A DNA stretch of 64,000 nt, from the NCBI RefSeq assembly GCF_000331515.1, contig NZ_AMZO01000020.1:124001-188000 (forward strand), written 5' to 3'. Below, in pieces: positions 48,601 through 59,689 of the stretch. Within the stretch, counting starts at the first letter, position 1. The number at the start of each line of letters is the position of its first letter. Both the position numbers and the translations under genes were made by a program. The DNA is from Photobacterium marinum. Its GTDB lineage: Bacteria; Pseudomonadota; Gammaproteobacteria; Enterobacterales; Vibrionaceae. Under the pieces are notes generated by a model. The model saw only the letters and a program-made list of their open reading frames with translations. It was not told where the DNA came from and ran no database searches.

Positions 48601-49843
48601 CCTGAGCGAATTTGATTTTTGGATAGCCAAAAGAAGCAGAACTTAGGACAAAACCAGTAGTTGGATCTTTAAAGCCATCAGAAAGCAACTGATCCAACAG
48701 ATCGCCATCCAGCTTAAAATCTTTGTACTGTAATTTAAGCTGATCAATTTGCTCCACTGGCATATTAAATTGATGTGCCAGCGCACGGCTGTCCAAAGAG
48801 TTGAAAACTACACCCAGCTTCTGCAGAAAAGGATCCAGCATATCACCAATAGACAGATCGCGACGGATAATCCCCACCTTACGTGGTTGAGGAACAGCAT
48901 TACCATTAACCGTTGAAGCCAGTAATTCATCTGCTTCCTGCTCAGTCAGTCCCTGGTTGATCAGAGCCGCTTTCGGACTTGCCAATGCTTCCAGCACCTC
49001 AGTGCCAGCTGTCGTTGTAAAAGTGAAGGCATGAGCCACCTGCTCGCCTGCTTTTCGGCGTTCAGCGGACAAATAAGTAGACTTGCCTTTCTCCACAAAA
49101 CCACCGGCAATTGCAGTCAAAGCATCGGTTGCCATACTATGCCAGCGAGCAACCGCATCCGGGATTGATGAACCAGATTCCTGCGACTGAGAGTGGCTGA
49201 AATTGTAATAATCATCAGATGGAACAATTGACTGACCATTAATGTCACGCAGAGTATTAGTCAGGATCACCAAGTACTTGGTTTTCGGTGAAAGCGGTAC
49301 CAATGGGCTGATGCGCAAAACATTAGCTTCACCATCCAAAGTTACAACATTAGCGCGGATCTGCTGCTGGGCCAGTTTTGCGCGATCAATCAACTTACTG
49401 GCATTACCCTGGTAACTTTCCAACGCAATATAATCATTGCTGTTTGATTTCAACGGCAACACAAACACGTTCTGAGCCGCCCCCGAAAAGACCACACTAC
49501 CAGGATCTAATGGCTTACTAAAAGTGACATCAAACTGCGCTGTAGTTGAAAAGCCATCGCTATGTGCTAGCGTCTGACCACGACGACCATTGACGCTTAC
49601 CACACCGTCATCGGCTGTTTCATAGTTCACACCCGAAGCAAAGCGGGCTTCAAAGCGTAAGTCATTCACCAAATCCATTTGCTGACTATACGGCGCAAAA
49701 ACCACATGCGGCTGATCTCCGGCATTTGAAGATGAGCTATCCAAACAGCCTGTTACAGACGCACTCATAGCCAGAATTACCACACTATCTTTCAGAGACA
49801 GACGGCGAGATCGTTTGATAGATTGAGATGAATTACAAAGCAC
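45638..49843 (-). CDS. large lipase-type surface lipoprotein (VolA-like) with C-terminal beta domains
   Basis: A 1401-residue precursor with lipoprotein signal and lipobox VTGC (Cys about 33) followed by a serine/asparagine linker. The first ~930 residues resemble bacterial virulence-factor lipases and Vibrio VolA, a surface lysophospholipase; an alpha/beta-hydrolase nucleophile is S684 in FVGHSLGGVLG, the oxyanion region is VVIFQHGILGDRSN, and a calcium-like DLDGDGIGDFD precedes the nucleophile. The last ~400 residues hold two related beta-rich modules (about 995-1130 and 1270-1401) resembling golvesin/xanthan-lyase-type sugar- or polymer-binding domains. Start is GTG 49843 with a weak ribosome site. 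No fadL neighbour, unlike V. cholerae volA. Confidence 0.75.
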   Translation of the reverse strand: MLCNSSQSIKRSRRLSLKDSVVILAMSASVTGCLDSSSSNAGDQPHVVFAPYSQQMDLVNDLRFEARFASGVNYETADDGVVSVNGRRGQTLAHSDGFSTTAQFDVTFSKPLDPGSVVFSGAAQNVFVLPLKSNSNDYIALESYQGNASKLIDRAKLAQQQIRANVVTLDGEANVLRISPLVPLSPKTKYLVILTNTLRDINGQSIVPSDDYYNFSHSQSQESGSSIPDAVARWHSMATDALTAIAGGFVEKGKSTYLSAERRKAGEQVAHAFTFTTTAGTEVLEALASPKAALINQGLTEQEADELLASTVNGNAVPQPRKVGIIRRDLSIGDMLDPFLQKLGVVFNSLDSRALAHQFNMPVEQIDQLKLQYKDFKLDGDLLDQLLSDGFKDPTTGFVLSSASFGYPKIKFAQGHITLPYYLAAPDLDNNGHITPGSLTSFGNDEWQYGDPGQTATSTSAQAAFPYPEQQAEYKVPFLVTLPEARHKPAQGWPVVIFQHGILGDRSNSFPAGMALASLCDKERPQNDCFATIAMDLPLHGISPQLLVGTAAVPSPFIGFGMDSLRKETDEKLKALDPLAPDYQQQKDKLDARMEEMDGIVERHFSATRTPTGQMKQMSWDLASLEGSSGSTFMNFSNVLSQRDRMRQAISDLLNLNATLKDIDLDGDGIGDFDTSRVYFVGHSLGGVLGMPFVAVNNDLLVHQYNPNLPKIQAAAFLTTGGGVPKLLEHSPSFRPEILRALKHLDADQSLTLGSKAFEHYFYTLQSMIDGADPLNYAAKLKASDTGIYMAEVVGGAPVLDAYGYQQYSADGKPMTTLPDQTIPNSADGKPTAPYKGSIAAPLAGTEPMVKLMGLKSLRSDEVVSDDYSVNRGFSVNAEHGYPLKVVARFNRGTHVSPVMALDNVQRMLVDNQKLVEAFKSGGMGKEHLSLIYLAADSFKRSGGLFVEMTGQVSDFFTSNGQKVAVNDANFLSQKDPHEGDIPLPPVTLVSKLPVTCKVGEACIIDNDDEAFETVGNWTYQTDRPGDTEGRTYAYASGSGSNYFAHAAWWFRVDKAGTYRVSMRTPSKFVKTEDSWNPLNKVTPHGATTGARYNVFSTVGESQDRMFNLVEGVNNKAPFDYPLAPNGEYVELGEFVFDINHDYKVTVHNRSVEIITGPLMADAVKIEYVSGNTNLSAGGELERLIAHTEHLVATAQIGDKPGQYTIEEPVRKLEAVLEGVKTFTFDNTMSTEKMLAFKIQFDKALSELEKSKVAQPPVVGIERDGRLMSHRSENFSVNVEGELKSDSYGQDGADYLFFTDTSAQAEWTFMVAESGRYKVEFNSPGGFGWSHGYGSKQTKYELLNGHQVLAEKLVSLYDNPHSFEALATVSLVKGQQYKVRVSNPYGSYGIAADAIKVTYQP

Positions 49844-50143
49844 TAGACACCAATTAATCTAAACAGTGCCACAGCCAAATTCATCACATCATCATTAACC
49901 GCAGAAATACTGCCGACAATAAACTTCAGAATTTGGGTGTGGAACTATGTAATGGACGTTCAGAAGTAAAATAAGGTACTGACAGAATTCAGGACTTGAA
50001 TACTCAACCAGTTGATATGACCAAACCGAATAGTCATACAAATATACTTCCCGCGAAAGGAGCGGGATTATACAGAGCGGCCCTTACTGAGAGGTCGGAT
50101 GTGCTTATTGAATTGGTGAATAAAAAAGCAGTCGGTCATACAT
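49844..50143. other. gene-free region between the lipase gene and purL terminator
   Basis: About 300 bp, presumably with the lipase-gene promoter. No ORF, operator or structured RNA stood out. Confidence 0.5.
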
Positions 50144-50183
50144 AAAAAGGCGTTGAGCAAAAAGTGTGCTCAACGCCTTTTTT
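50144..50183. terminator. terminator after purL
   Basis: Sixteen-bp stem AAAAAGGCGTTGAGCA / TGCTCAACGCCTTTTT with an 8-nt loop. It is 45 bp after the purL stop and is strong on the minus strand. Confidence 0.9.
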
Positions 50184-50228
50184 GATTGATTTTTATGAGT
50201 CAAATACGACCCAAAATCAAAGTGTTAA

Positions 50229-53200
50229 TCAACCCATGTTTACTCGTGCATTTCGGAACATTCGCATCCACGGGCTGTTCTCATTCCAGTCATCCGGATG
50301 CCAGGAGTTAGCCACAGTTCGGAATACGCGTTCAGGGTGCGGCATCATAATAGTGACGCGACCATCCTGTGTTGTCAGACCGGTAATACCATTTGGTGAA
50401 CCATTCGGATTAGCCGGGTATTTTTCTGTCGCATTGCCATAGTTATCCAGATAACGCAGTGCCACGGTACCGGACTGTTCAATCGCCGCCAAATGTTCCG
50501 CATTGCGAACCTCAACCCGACCTTCACCGTGTGATACCGCAATCGGCATTCGAGAGCCCGCCATGCCATTGAAGAACAGTGAATCACTTTGCTGCACTTC
50601 AACCAGACTGAATCGGGCTTCAAAACGCTCTGACTCATTGCGGACAAAACGCGGCCATAACTCCGCCCCTGGGATAAGATCGCGCAGGTTCGACATCATC
50701 TGACAACCATTACACACACCAAGGGCAAAAGTGTCATTGCGGTGGAAGAAAGCTTCGAACTGATCACGAGCCATATTGTTGAACAGGACCGACTTCGCCC
50801 AGCCTTCACCAGCTCCCAATACGTCACCGTAGGAGAAACCACCACAAGCAACCAAGCCATTGAAGCCGTCCAGAGCCACCTTACCGGACAGGATATCGCT
50901 CATATGCACGTCTTTAGCATCAAAGCCGGCACGATCAAATGCTGCCGCCATCTCAACATGCGAGTTAACGCCCTGCTCTCGCAGGATAGCCATCTGCGGC
51001 TTGGTGCCTTTATTAACAGCTGGTGCAGCAATAAACGGAGCGGCAACATCCTGATTAATGTCAAAACTCAGGCTTACATTCAAGCCCGGATCCGCTGCAT
51101 CTTTCTTAGCTTCGAATTCCTGTAGCGCGCCCGCCGGATTATCACGCATCGCCTGCATCTGGTAAGTAGTCTCAGCCCAGATTGCACGCAACTCAGTACG
51201 ACTCTGCTCCAGCACACGATCATTACCATTCCAGATGCGAACCACATCTTCATCAACAACTGTACCGATAACATGGCTGCACGCTTCAAGACCGTTGGCT
51301 GCAAGCACCGACTGCACAGCATCAAGTTCGTCAGTACGTACCTGAATCACCGCGCCCAATTCCTCGTTGAACAGCGTCGCCAACACATCATCACATTCAT
51401 CGTTGTCTGATGTATTAATATCGACTTCCACCCCGGTATGACCAGCAAAAGCCATTTCTGCCAGCGTGACATACAAACCACCGTCACCACGGTCATGATA
51501 AGCCATTAGCTTACCGTCGCGGATCAATGTCTGAATCGCATTAAAGAAACCTTTCAGTAGCTCCGGACTATCGACATCTGCCGGTTTGTCACCCAACTGC
51601 TTGTAAACCTGTGCCAAAGCAGTAGCCCCCAGGCGATTCTGACCACAACCCAAGTCTATCAGCAGCAGGCTTGAATCACCTTTATCAGTACGAAGCTGAG
51701 GAGTAACTGTCTTGCGAATGTCTTCGACACGGCCAAATGCGGTAATGATCAGTGACAGCGGCGAAGTCACCTCTTTCTGTTTGCCATTATCTTCCCATTT
51801 GGTTTTCATCGACATGGAATCTTTACCGACAGGAATCGTCAGGCCCAGTGCAGGACACAGCTCTTCACCGACCGCTTTCACCGCATCATACAAACCGGCA
51901 TCTTCACCCGGGTGACCCGCCGGAGACATCCAGTTTGCAGAAAGCTTGATGCGCTTAAGATCACCGATATCGGCACTGGCAATGTTAGTGAGCGACTCAC
52001 CGACAGCCATACGAGCAGAAGCGGCAAAGTCCAGCAATGCAATCGGTGTTCGCTCACCCATTGCCATCGCCTCACCATGGTAGCTGTCATAACTGGCAGC
52101 AGTAACGGCACAGTTGGCAACTGGAACCTGCCACGGACCGACCATCTGATCACGGGAAACCAGACCTGTCACAGTCCGGTCACCGATAGTGATCAGGAAC
52201 GTCTTCTCTGCTACAGCCGGAAGACGGAGCACCCGGTGAGTCGCTTCTTCCAATTCAATACCGCTACGTTCAATCGCTTTGCCTTCTGCCTTCTGTGATT
52301 TCACGTCACGGTGCATCTTTGGCGGCTTACCAAGCAGGATATCCATTGGCATATCAATTGGGGTGTTGTCGAAGTGGCTGTCTTCCAGTGTCAGATGACG
52401 CTCTTCAGTGGCCTCACCAACCACGGCATACGGTGCACGTTCACGCTGGCAAATAGCGTCAAAGGTCTCCATATTTTCTGCGGCAACAGCCAGCACATAG
52501 CGTTCCTGAGATTCGTTACACCAGATTTCCAGCGGGCTCATACCCGGTTCGTCATTCGGCACCTCTCGCAGCTGGAACTTACCGCCACGTTCACCATCAT
52601 CCACCAGCTCAGGCAAGGCGTTAGAGATACCGCCCGCACCCACATCGTGAATAAAGGCAATCGGATTGGCTTCACCCATCTGCCAGCAGCGATCGATCAC
52701 TTCCTGACAGCGACGTTCCATTTCCGGGTTTTCACGCTGCACCGATGCAAAATCCAGATCTTCGGCTGACTGACCAGACGCCATGGAAGACGCGGCACCG
52801 CCACCAAGACCGATATTCATTGCCGGACCACCCAGCACAATCAGCTTCGCACCAACCGGAATTTCTTTCTTCTGAACATGCTCGGCACGGATATTACCCA
52901 TACCACCAGCAATCATAATCGGCTTATGGTAACCACGAATTTCTTCACCGTTATGGGAGCTGACTTTTTCTTCATAAGTACGGAAATAACCCAGCAGGTT
53001 CGGGCGGCCAAACTCATTATTAAATGCAGCACCGCCCAGCGGGCCTTCCAGCATAATATCCAGCGCGTTGACAATTCGGCCCGGCTTACCAAAGTCGGTT
53101 TCCCATGGCTGTTCAAAGTCAGGAATACGCAGGTTAGAAACAGTAAAGCCAACTAGGCCAGCTTTCGGTTTACCGCCGATACCGGTAGCCCCTTCATCAC

Positions 53201-54149
53201 GAATTTCACCGCCGGATCCGGTCGATGCTCCCGGCCATGGCGAAATCGCCGTCGGGTGGTTATGGGTCTCCACTTTCATCAGGATATGGGCATCTTCCTG
53301 ATGGTAGTTGTACTGGCGGGAATTTGGATCCGGGAAGAAACGGCCGACATTCGAGCCTTCCATTACCGCCGCATTATCCTTGTAGGCCGACAGAACATAA
53401 TCATTGTTCTGCTCAAAGGTATTCTTAATCATCTTGAACAGGGATTTTTCCTGTTCAACACCGTCGATAGTCCAGTCTGCATTAAAAATCTTATGACGGC
53501 AGTGCTCAGAGTTCGCCTGAGCAAACATCATCAGCTCGATATCATTCGGGTTACGGCCCAGTCTGGTGAAGTTTTCCACCAGGTAATCAATTTCATCCTC
53601 AGCCAGTGCCAGACCGAGGGTAACGTTTGCATCTTCAAGCGCCTTATGGCCTCCGGCAAGGATATCAACACATTTCACCGGTGCAGGCTCCGCATGACTG
53701 AACAGCGCAGCTGCCGCTTCCATATCGGTAAACACCACTTCCATCATGCGGTCATGAAGCAATCCTTTCAGGGTTGCAAGCTGGGCTTCACTCAGATCAG
53801 CGGTGGTTTCTACGTAATATGCCGTACCGCGCTCAAGGCGTTTGATTTGATTCAGGGAACAGTTATGGGCGATGTCGGTCGATTTAGATGACCACGGGGA
53901 GATAGTACCCGGACGAGGGGTAACCAGCAGCAACAAACCGGTTGGCTCATGCTCTGCAATCGTAGGGCCGTAGGTCAGCAAGCTGGCCAGCTTATTTTGT
54001 TCCTCGGCATTCAGCGGTGCCGACAGTTCAGCAAAATGCATGAACTCAGCATAAATGCCTGACACAGGCAGCTCTAATTCGCGGCAACGCTCCAGTAGCT
54101 TGTTAACGCGAAACTCAGACAGTGCGGGTGAACCACGCAAAATTTCCAT
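50229..54149 (-). CDS. purL: phosphoribosylformylglycinamidine synthase
   Basis: Fourth step of purine synthesis: FGAR + glutamine + ATP to FGAM. The 1306-residue single chain is the large proteobacterial type: N-terminal PurS-like domain, linker, two AIRS-type synthetase halves ([15 protein letters not shown] and [13 protein letters not shown] are recognisable), and a C-terminal glutamine amidotransferase with nucleophile C1146 in [10 protein letters not shown] and the HGEGR histidine nearby. The gene is monocistronic. A PurR box lies 257 bp upstream. Confidence 0.97.
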   Translation of the reverse strand: MEILRGSPALSEFRVNKLLERCRELELPVSGIYAEFMHFAELSAPLNAEEQNKLASLLTYGPTIAEHEPTGLLLLVTPRPGTISPWSSKSTDIAHNCSLNQIKRLERGTAYYVETTADLSEAQLATLKGLLHDRMMEVVFTDMEAAAALFSHAEPAPVKCVDILAGGHKALEDANVTLGLALAEDEIDYLVENFTRLGRNPNDIELMMFAQANSEHCRHKIFNADWTIDGVEQEKSLFKMIKNTFEQNNDYVLSAYKDNAAVMEGSNVGRFFPDPNSRQYNYHQEDAHILMKVETHNHPTAISPWPGASTGSGGEIRDEGATGIGGKPKAGLVGFTVSNLRIPDFEQPWETDFGKPGRIVNALDIMLEGPLGGAAFNNEFGRPNLLGYFRTYEEKVSSHNGEEIRGYHKPIMIAGGMGNIRAEHVQKKEIPVGAKLIVLGGPAMNIGLGGGAASSMASGQSAEDLDFASVQRENPEMERRCQEVIDRCWQMGEANPIAFIHDVGAGGISNALPELVDDGERGGKFQLREVPNDEPGMSPLEIWCNESQERYVLAVAAENMETFDAICQRERAPYAVVGEATEERHLTLEDSHFDNTPIDMPMDILLGKPPKMHRDVKSQKAEGKAIERSGIELEEATHRVLRLPAVAEKTFLITIGDRTVTGLVSRDQMVGPWQVPVANCAVTAASYDSYHGEAMAMGERTPIALLDFAASARMAVGESLTNIASADIGDLKRIKLSANWMSPAGHPGEDAGLYDAVKAVGEELCPALGLTIPVGKDSMSMKTKWEDNGKQKEVTSPLSLIITAFGRVEDIRKTVTPQLRTDKGDSSLLLIDLGCGQNRLGATALAQVYKQLGDKPADVDSPELLKGFFNAIQTLIRDGKLMAYHDRGDGGLYVTLAEMAFAGHTGVEVDINTSDNDECDDVLATLFNEELGAVIQVRTDELDAVQSVLAANGLEACSHVIGTVVDEDVVRIWNGNDRVLEQSRTELRAIWAETTYQMQAMRDNPAGALQEFEAKKDAADPGLNVSLSFDINQDVAAPFIAAPAVNKGTKPQMAILREQGVNSHVEMAAAFDRAGFDAKDVHMSDILSGKVALDGFNGLVACGGFSYGDVLGAGEGWAKSVLFNNMARDQFEAFFHRNDTFALGVCNGCQMMSNLRDLIPGAELWPRFVRNESERFEARFSLVEVQQSDSLFFNGMAGSRMPIAVSHGEGRVEVRNAEHLAAIEQSGTVALRYLDNYGNATEKYPANPNGSPNGITGLTTQDGRVTIMMPHPERVFRTVANSWHPDDWNENSPWMRMFRNARVNMG

Positions 54150-54648
54150 GTGCGTACGTCTCTCGATTAGCAGTTGAATGAAGGTGATATTGACCTAATC
54201 CCGGTTCAGCACCGGAAAAATCACGTCAATGTCACCTCTTTCCCGACTGTTTTTACAGCAAGCAGAGGCGATGCACTCATGACAGGGCAGCAACTAAACA
54301 GCGTTCTTCATTCCCGTACTACATAATTTTCGGGAGTTTCGAAGCAGGTGCTGGAAGCTCTGCGAGGCATAGTATAAGGGAAAAATTTTTGTGACGTAAC
54401 ACCTGACGCAACCGTTTGCGTGATTTTTTTTCATTCCTGTTCCAAACAATAAGAAAAAACGATGAGCCAGCTCAGCAGAGCTGAAATTGAACTAGTATTT
54501 AGATGCCGGGCAGCTCCCATACATACATTGTCCTGATGTCCGGAAATTGTAATTTGACGGGAGAATCATCACTGGGAGGATGGGAGTTGCTTTGCTGAAT
54601 TGGCGAGCTTTGGTATAAAGAACATCAAATTATAATGATGAGCATATC
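54150..54648. other. divergent promoter region between purL and mltF
   Basis: About 500 bp without a credible gene. The only clear element is the PurR box at 54406-54421. Confidence 0.55.
54406..54421 (-). promoter_or_regulatory. PurR operator of purL
   Basis: ACGCAACCGTTTGCGT, a near-perfect palindrome that matches the PurR consensus at most positions. Placement upstream of purL agrees with known PurR control of this gene in E. coli. Confidence 0.82.
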
Positions 54649-56193
54649 TTGTTGAGCAATCTTCGATTAACTTCTAACCTCCGGTATACCCTGGCACTAT
54701 TACTAAGCATGCTATTGCTTAGTGGTTGCAACTGGCTGCAACAGGACACCCGCAGTGATCTGGAGAAGATCCGTGAAAGTGGCGTCCTGCGTGTCGGCAC
54801 GCTGAATAATCAGCTCTCTTACTATATTGGCAACGATGGTCCGACAGGTCTTGATTATGAACTTGCACAACGGTTTGCCGCCAAGCTGGGTGTCAAACTG
54901 GAAATGCAGCCAATGTTTACTCTGGCCGGACTTTTCCCCAGCCTTGAACGTAAAGATGTCGATATCATTGCTGCGGGCCTGACCATGACCGAAGACCGCC
55001 TGGCTGGATTCCGGGCAGCCCCCGCCTATTACTACGCCAGCCAAATCGTAGTCTATAAGAAAGGCCAGTGGCGTCCGCGTGACACAGAAGATCTGGCTAA
55101 AAATAAAGGTTCACTGGTTGTCGTTAAAGGCTCCAGCCACGAGAAAAGCCTGGACACTCTCAATGTTCTTTACCCTCAGCTTCAATGGGAAGCAATAGAA
55201 GAAACCGACAGTGATGAGTTGCTACGCATGGTTGCCAGAGGCGATCTGGATTACACCATTGCTGACTCAGTAGATGTCGCCCTCAGCCAGCGAATCCATC
55301 CGGATATTGCCGTTGCCCTGGAATTGACCGAAGATGAGCCGATCGCCTGGTTCCTAAACAAAACCACCGATGACAGCCTGTATGCGCTGCTGATCGAGTT
55401 CTTCGGTGAAATGAAACAAAGCGGTGAACTGGGCAAGCTGGAAGAGAAATATTTCGGCCATGTCGACAGCTTTGATTATGTTGACACCCGAGCATTCCTG
55501 CGAGCTATCGAGAAAAAGCTTCCTCGCTGGGAACCTCTGTTCAAAAAGTATTCGAAAGAGCTGGACTGGCGTCTGATTGCTGCACTTTCTTATCAGGAAT
55601 CCCACTGGAACCCGCGCGCAGTTTCTCCGACCGGAGTGCGCGGTATGATGATGTTGACCCTGCCAACAGCAAAGTCTGTGGGTGTGAAGAATCGTCTTGA
55701 TCCGGAAGAAAGTATCCGGGGCGGCGTTGTCTACCTACGCAAGATGATTGCCCGAGTACCTGACAGCATCGAAGAACATGAAAAAGTCTGGTTTGCCCTG
55801 GCGTCTTATAACGTAGGTTTCGGCCATATGATGGATGCCCGCCGCCTGACCAAAAAACAAGGTGGTAACCCGGATGCCTGGAGCGATGTTAAACAACGCC
55901 TGCCACTTCTGCGCCAGCGCAAATACTACAAGCAGACCCGTTATGGCTATGCCCGTGGTGATGAAGCGCTGAACTACGTGGAAAATATTCGCCGCTATTA
56001 CCAGAGTATTATCGGCTATGAGCAAGCGCACAATACAACACCGAATCAGGACAAAGAGGAAGGTATCGCGGTCATCGACAGCTTAAGAACGATCACCCCG
56101 CCACTACAGCAAGATGGTAGCAAACAGACAAAACTTGAGGGCGAAAAAATAGATACCAGTCTCGCTAAACCGACCAAACTTGTCAGTAAATAA
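54649..56193 (+). CDS. mltF: membrane-bound lytic murein transglycosylase F
   Basis: Cleaves glycan strands of peptidoglycan, forming 1,6-anhydroMurNAc ends, from the inner face of the outer membrane. The 514-residue lipoprotein has lipobox LLSGC (Cys 27), an amino-acid-binding-like regulatory domain (about 45-268, starting LRVGTLNNQLSYY) and a lytic transglycosylase domain (about 285-450) with catalytic E317 in LSYQESHWNP and GVRGMMMLT. The start is one of two adjacent TTG codons and lacks a strong ribosome site. The products feed AmpG-type recycling. Confidence 0.94.
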   Translation: MLSNLRLTSNLRYTLALLLSMLLLSGCNWLQQDTRSDLEKIRESGVLRVGTLNNQLSYYIGNDGPTGLDYELAQRFAAKLGVKLEMQPMFTLAGLFPSLERKDVDIIAAGLTMTEDRLAGFRAAPAYYYASQIVVYKKGQWRPRDTEDLAKNKGSLVVVKGSSHEKSLDTLNVLYPQLQWEAIEETDSDELLRMVARGDLDYTIADSVDVALSQRIHPDIAVALELTEDEPIAWFLNKTTDDSLYALLIEFFGEMKQSGELGKLEEKYFGHVDSFDYVDTRAFLRAIEKKLPRWEPLFKKYSKELDWRLIAALSYQESHWNPRAVSPTGVRGMMMLTLPTAKSVGVKNRLDPEESIRGGVVYLRKMIARVPDSIEEHEKVWFALASYNVGFGHMMDARRLTKKQGGNPDAWSDVKQRLPLLRQRKYYKQTRYGYARGDEALNYVENIRRYYQSIIGYEQAHNTTPNQDKEEGIAVIDSLRTITPPLQQDGSKQTKLEGEKIDTSLAKPTKLVSK

Positions 56194-56210
56194 CCATCCC
56201 CTTCTTTTTA

Positions 56211-56240
56211 TAAGCAGCCCTGTTAATACAGGGCTGTGCT
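56211..56240 (+). terminator. hairpin after mltF, probable terminator
   Basis: Stem CAGCCCTG / CAGGGCTG with a TTAATA loop and a weak T-rich tail. Confidence 0.65.
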
Positions 56241-56440
56241 TTATATCAACCGACATAAAATTAGTGATAGAAATATCACAATGAGTATTGATGGTTTTGC
56301 AAAGAAAGCCGTAATTTTGCGATCGAGCTCATTCTCAAATGATGAAAATTTGGTAACAATCAACTCATAACCCTGAACAAGATTCAGGAAAATGATTGTA
56401 GTGTGGGCACACTCGTGCCTTTGCTTTATGGGAGAAACTT

Positions 56441-56593
56441 ATGCGATTCTCAAAACAGAAAAAAGCGGTGAAAAGCCTGAAGAAACGCATGACATCAATC
56501 GCAACAAGACGAAAACGCATGCATGCTAATACCCGCAAGAAAGTGTTATGGCGCCAGCGCAGCTATGTTGTAGCAGCAACAGCCGCTTGTTAG
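56441..56593 (+). CDS. 50-residue highly basic protein, unknown
   Basis: A short ORF starting ATG 56441 with GGGAGAA 6 nt upstream. The protein begins MRFSKQKKAVKSLKKRM, continues with ATRRKRMHANTRKKVLWRQR and ends SYVVAATAAC. About a third of residues are Lys or Arg, so nucleic-acid or ribosome binding is possible, but that is inference. It is not homologous to any ribosomal protein I recognise. It lies isolated between the mltF hairpin and a strong terminator 60 bp downstream, with a 14-nt palindrome AGTGTGGGCACACT (56400-56413) in its leader. Confidence 0.6.
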   Translation: MRFSKQKKAVKSLKKRMTSIATRRKRMHANTRKKVLWRQRSYVVAATAAC

Positions 56594-56656
56594 CTTGCTA
56601 ACAATAGAACGATAAACAAAAGCTAGCGACACCAATTGTCAGCGCAAAGAAACAGA

Positions 56657-56687
56657 AAAAAGCCCGACTCAATGAGTCGGGCTTTTT
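56657..56687. terminator. bidirectional terminator
   Basis: Fourteen-bp stem AAAAAGCCCGACTC / GAGTCGGGCTTTTT with an AAT loop. Serves the 50-residue basic protein gene on the plus strand and tadA on the minus strand. Confidence 0.9.
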
Positions 56688-56693
56688 GTTTGA

Positions 56694-58679
<1,986 letters not shown>

Positions 58680-58754
58680 CCCCTGCGTCACAGTATAAGC
58701 GCTGCTTCGGCGGCGCTTATTATTGTTGAAATAACCCGTTGAGATAAAAAGATA

Positions 58755-59597
58755 ATGACTCTGGAAAATATCAGCACCAATAAAAGCTTTGGCGGCTGGC
58801 ATAAGCAATATAGCCATCACTCAGCAACGCTCAACTGTGACATGCGTTTCGCCGTTTACCTGCCGCCACAAATTGCCGACGGCACCAAGGTGCCTGTTCT
58901 TTACTGGCTGTCCGGACTGACCTGCACAGACGAAAACTTCATGCAAAAAGCCGGAGCACAGCGCATTGCAGCCGAGCTGGGTATTGCGATAGTTGCACCG
59001 GATACCAGCCCACGCGGTGAAGATGTTGCCGACGATCCACAAGGCAGTTACGACTTCGGCAAGGGAGCCGGCTTCTACGTAAATGCCACCCAGGAACCAT
59101 GGAACCGCCACTACCAGATGTATGACTACGTGGTAAATGAACTGCCGACGCTGATCGAAAGCAATTTTCCGGTTACTGAGCAACGAGCTATCAGCGGTCA
59201 CTCTATGGGCGGACATGGCGCACTAATGATTGCCCTTCGTAATCCGGAACGTTACCGCTCGGTATCAGCATTCAGCCCAATCAGTCATCCGATAACCTGC
59301 CCTTGGGGCAAAAAAGCATTCACCGGTTATCTGGGCTCTGACCTTGAAACCTGGAAGCAATATGACAGCTGTGAGCTAATGAAGCAGGCAACGGGCAAAC
59401 TGCCAGCTTTTGTTGATCAGGGGACAGAAGATGAGTTCCTGACCGAGCAACTTAAACCTGAATTGCTTGAAGCCGCAGCGAAGAAAAATAACTACCCGCT
59501 CGAACTGCGCATGCAAGAAGGCTACGACCACAGCTATTACTTTATTGCCAGCTTTATCGAACATCACCTACGCTTTCATGCTGGCTACCTAAAGTAA
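58755..59597 (+). CDS. fghA: S-formylglutathione hydrolase
   Basis: Hydrolyses S-formylglutathione to formate and glutathione, second step of formaldehyde detoxification. The 280-residue alpha/beta-hydrolase of the esterase D family has nucleophile S150 in [13 protein letters not shown] and catalytic histidine in [26 protein letters not shown] is a family signature. It is co-oriented with adhC and likely co-transcribed (frmB homologue). Confidence 0.95.
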   Translation: MTLENISTNKSFGGWHKQYSHHSATLNCDMRFAVYLPPQIADGTKVPVLYWLSGLTCTDENFMQKAGAQRIAAELGIAIVAPDTSPRGEDVADDPQGSYDFGKGAGFYVNATQEPWNRHYQMYDYVVNELPTLIESNFPVTEQRAISGHSMGGHGALMIALRNPERYRSVSAFSPISHPITCPWGKKAFTGYLGSDLETWKQYDSCELMKQATGKLPAFVDQGTEDEFLTEQLKPELLEAAAKKNNYPLELRMQEGYDHSYYFIASFIEHHLRFHAGYLK

Positions 59598-59636
59598 AAC
59601 CCGTTAAATAAGCAAAAAAAATAAAATCAGCCTTCA

Positions 59637-59662
59637 TAAAAAAGCCCCGCAATGCGGGGCTT
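59637..59662 (-). terminator. terminator between fghA and the AbgT-type gene
   Basis: Stem AAGCCCCGC / GCGGGGCTT with an AAT loop and six T on the minus strand; it may act on both strands. Confidence 0.87.
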
Positions 59663-59689
59663 CAGTCTGAAAACAATTATCAGGCAAAA

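Noticed and set aside
53256..53891. 211-codon open frame on the plus strand inside purL
   Set aside because: It lies antisense to a fully conserved part of purL, has no ribosome site and no recognisable domain; a shadow of purL codon use.
54247..54258. LexA-like CTGTTTTTACAG upstream of purL
   Set aside because: The spacer between CTGT and ACAG is 4 instead of 8 bases, so LexA would not be expected to bind.
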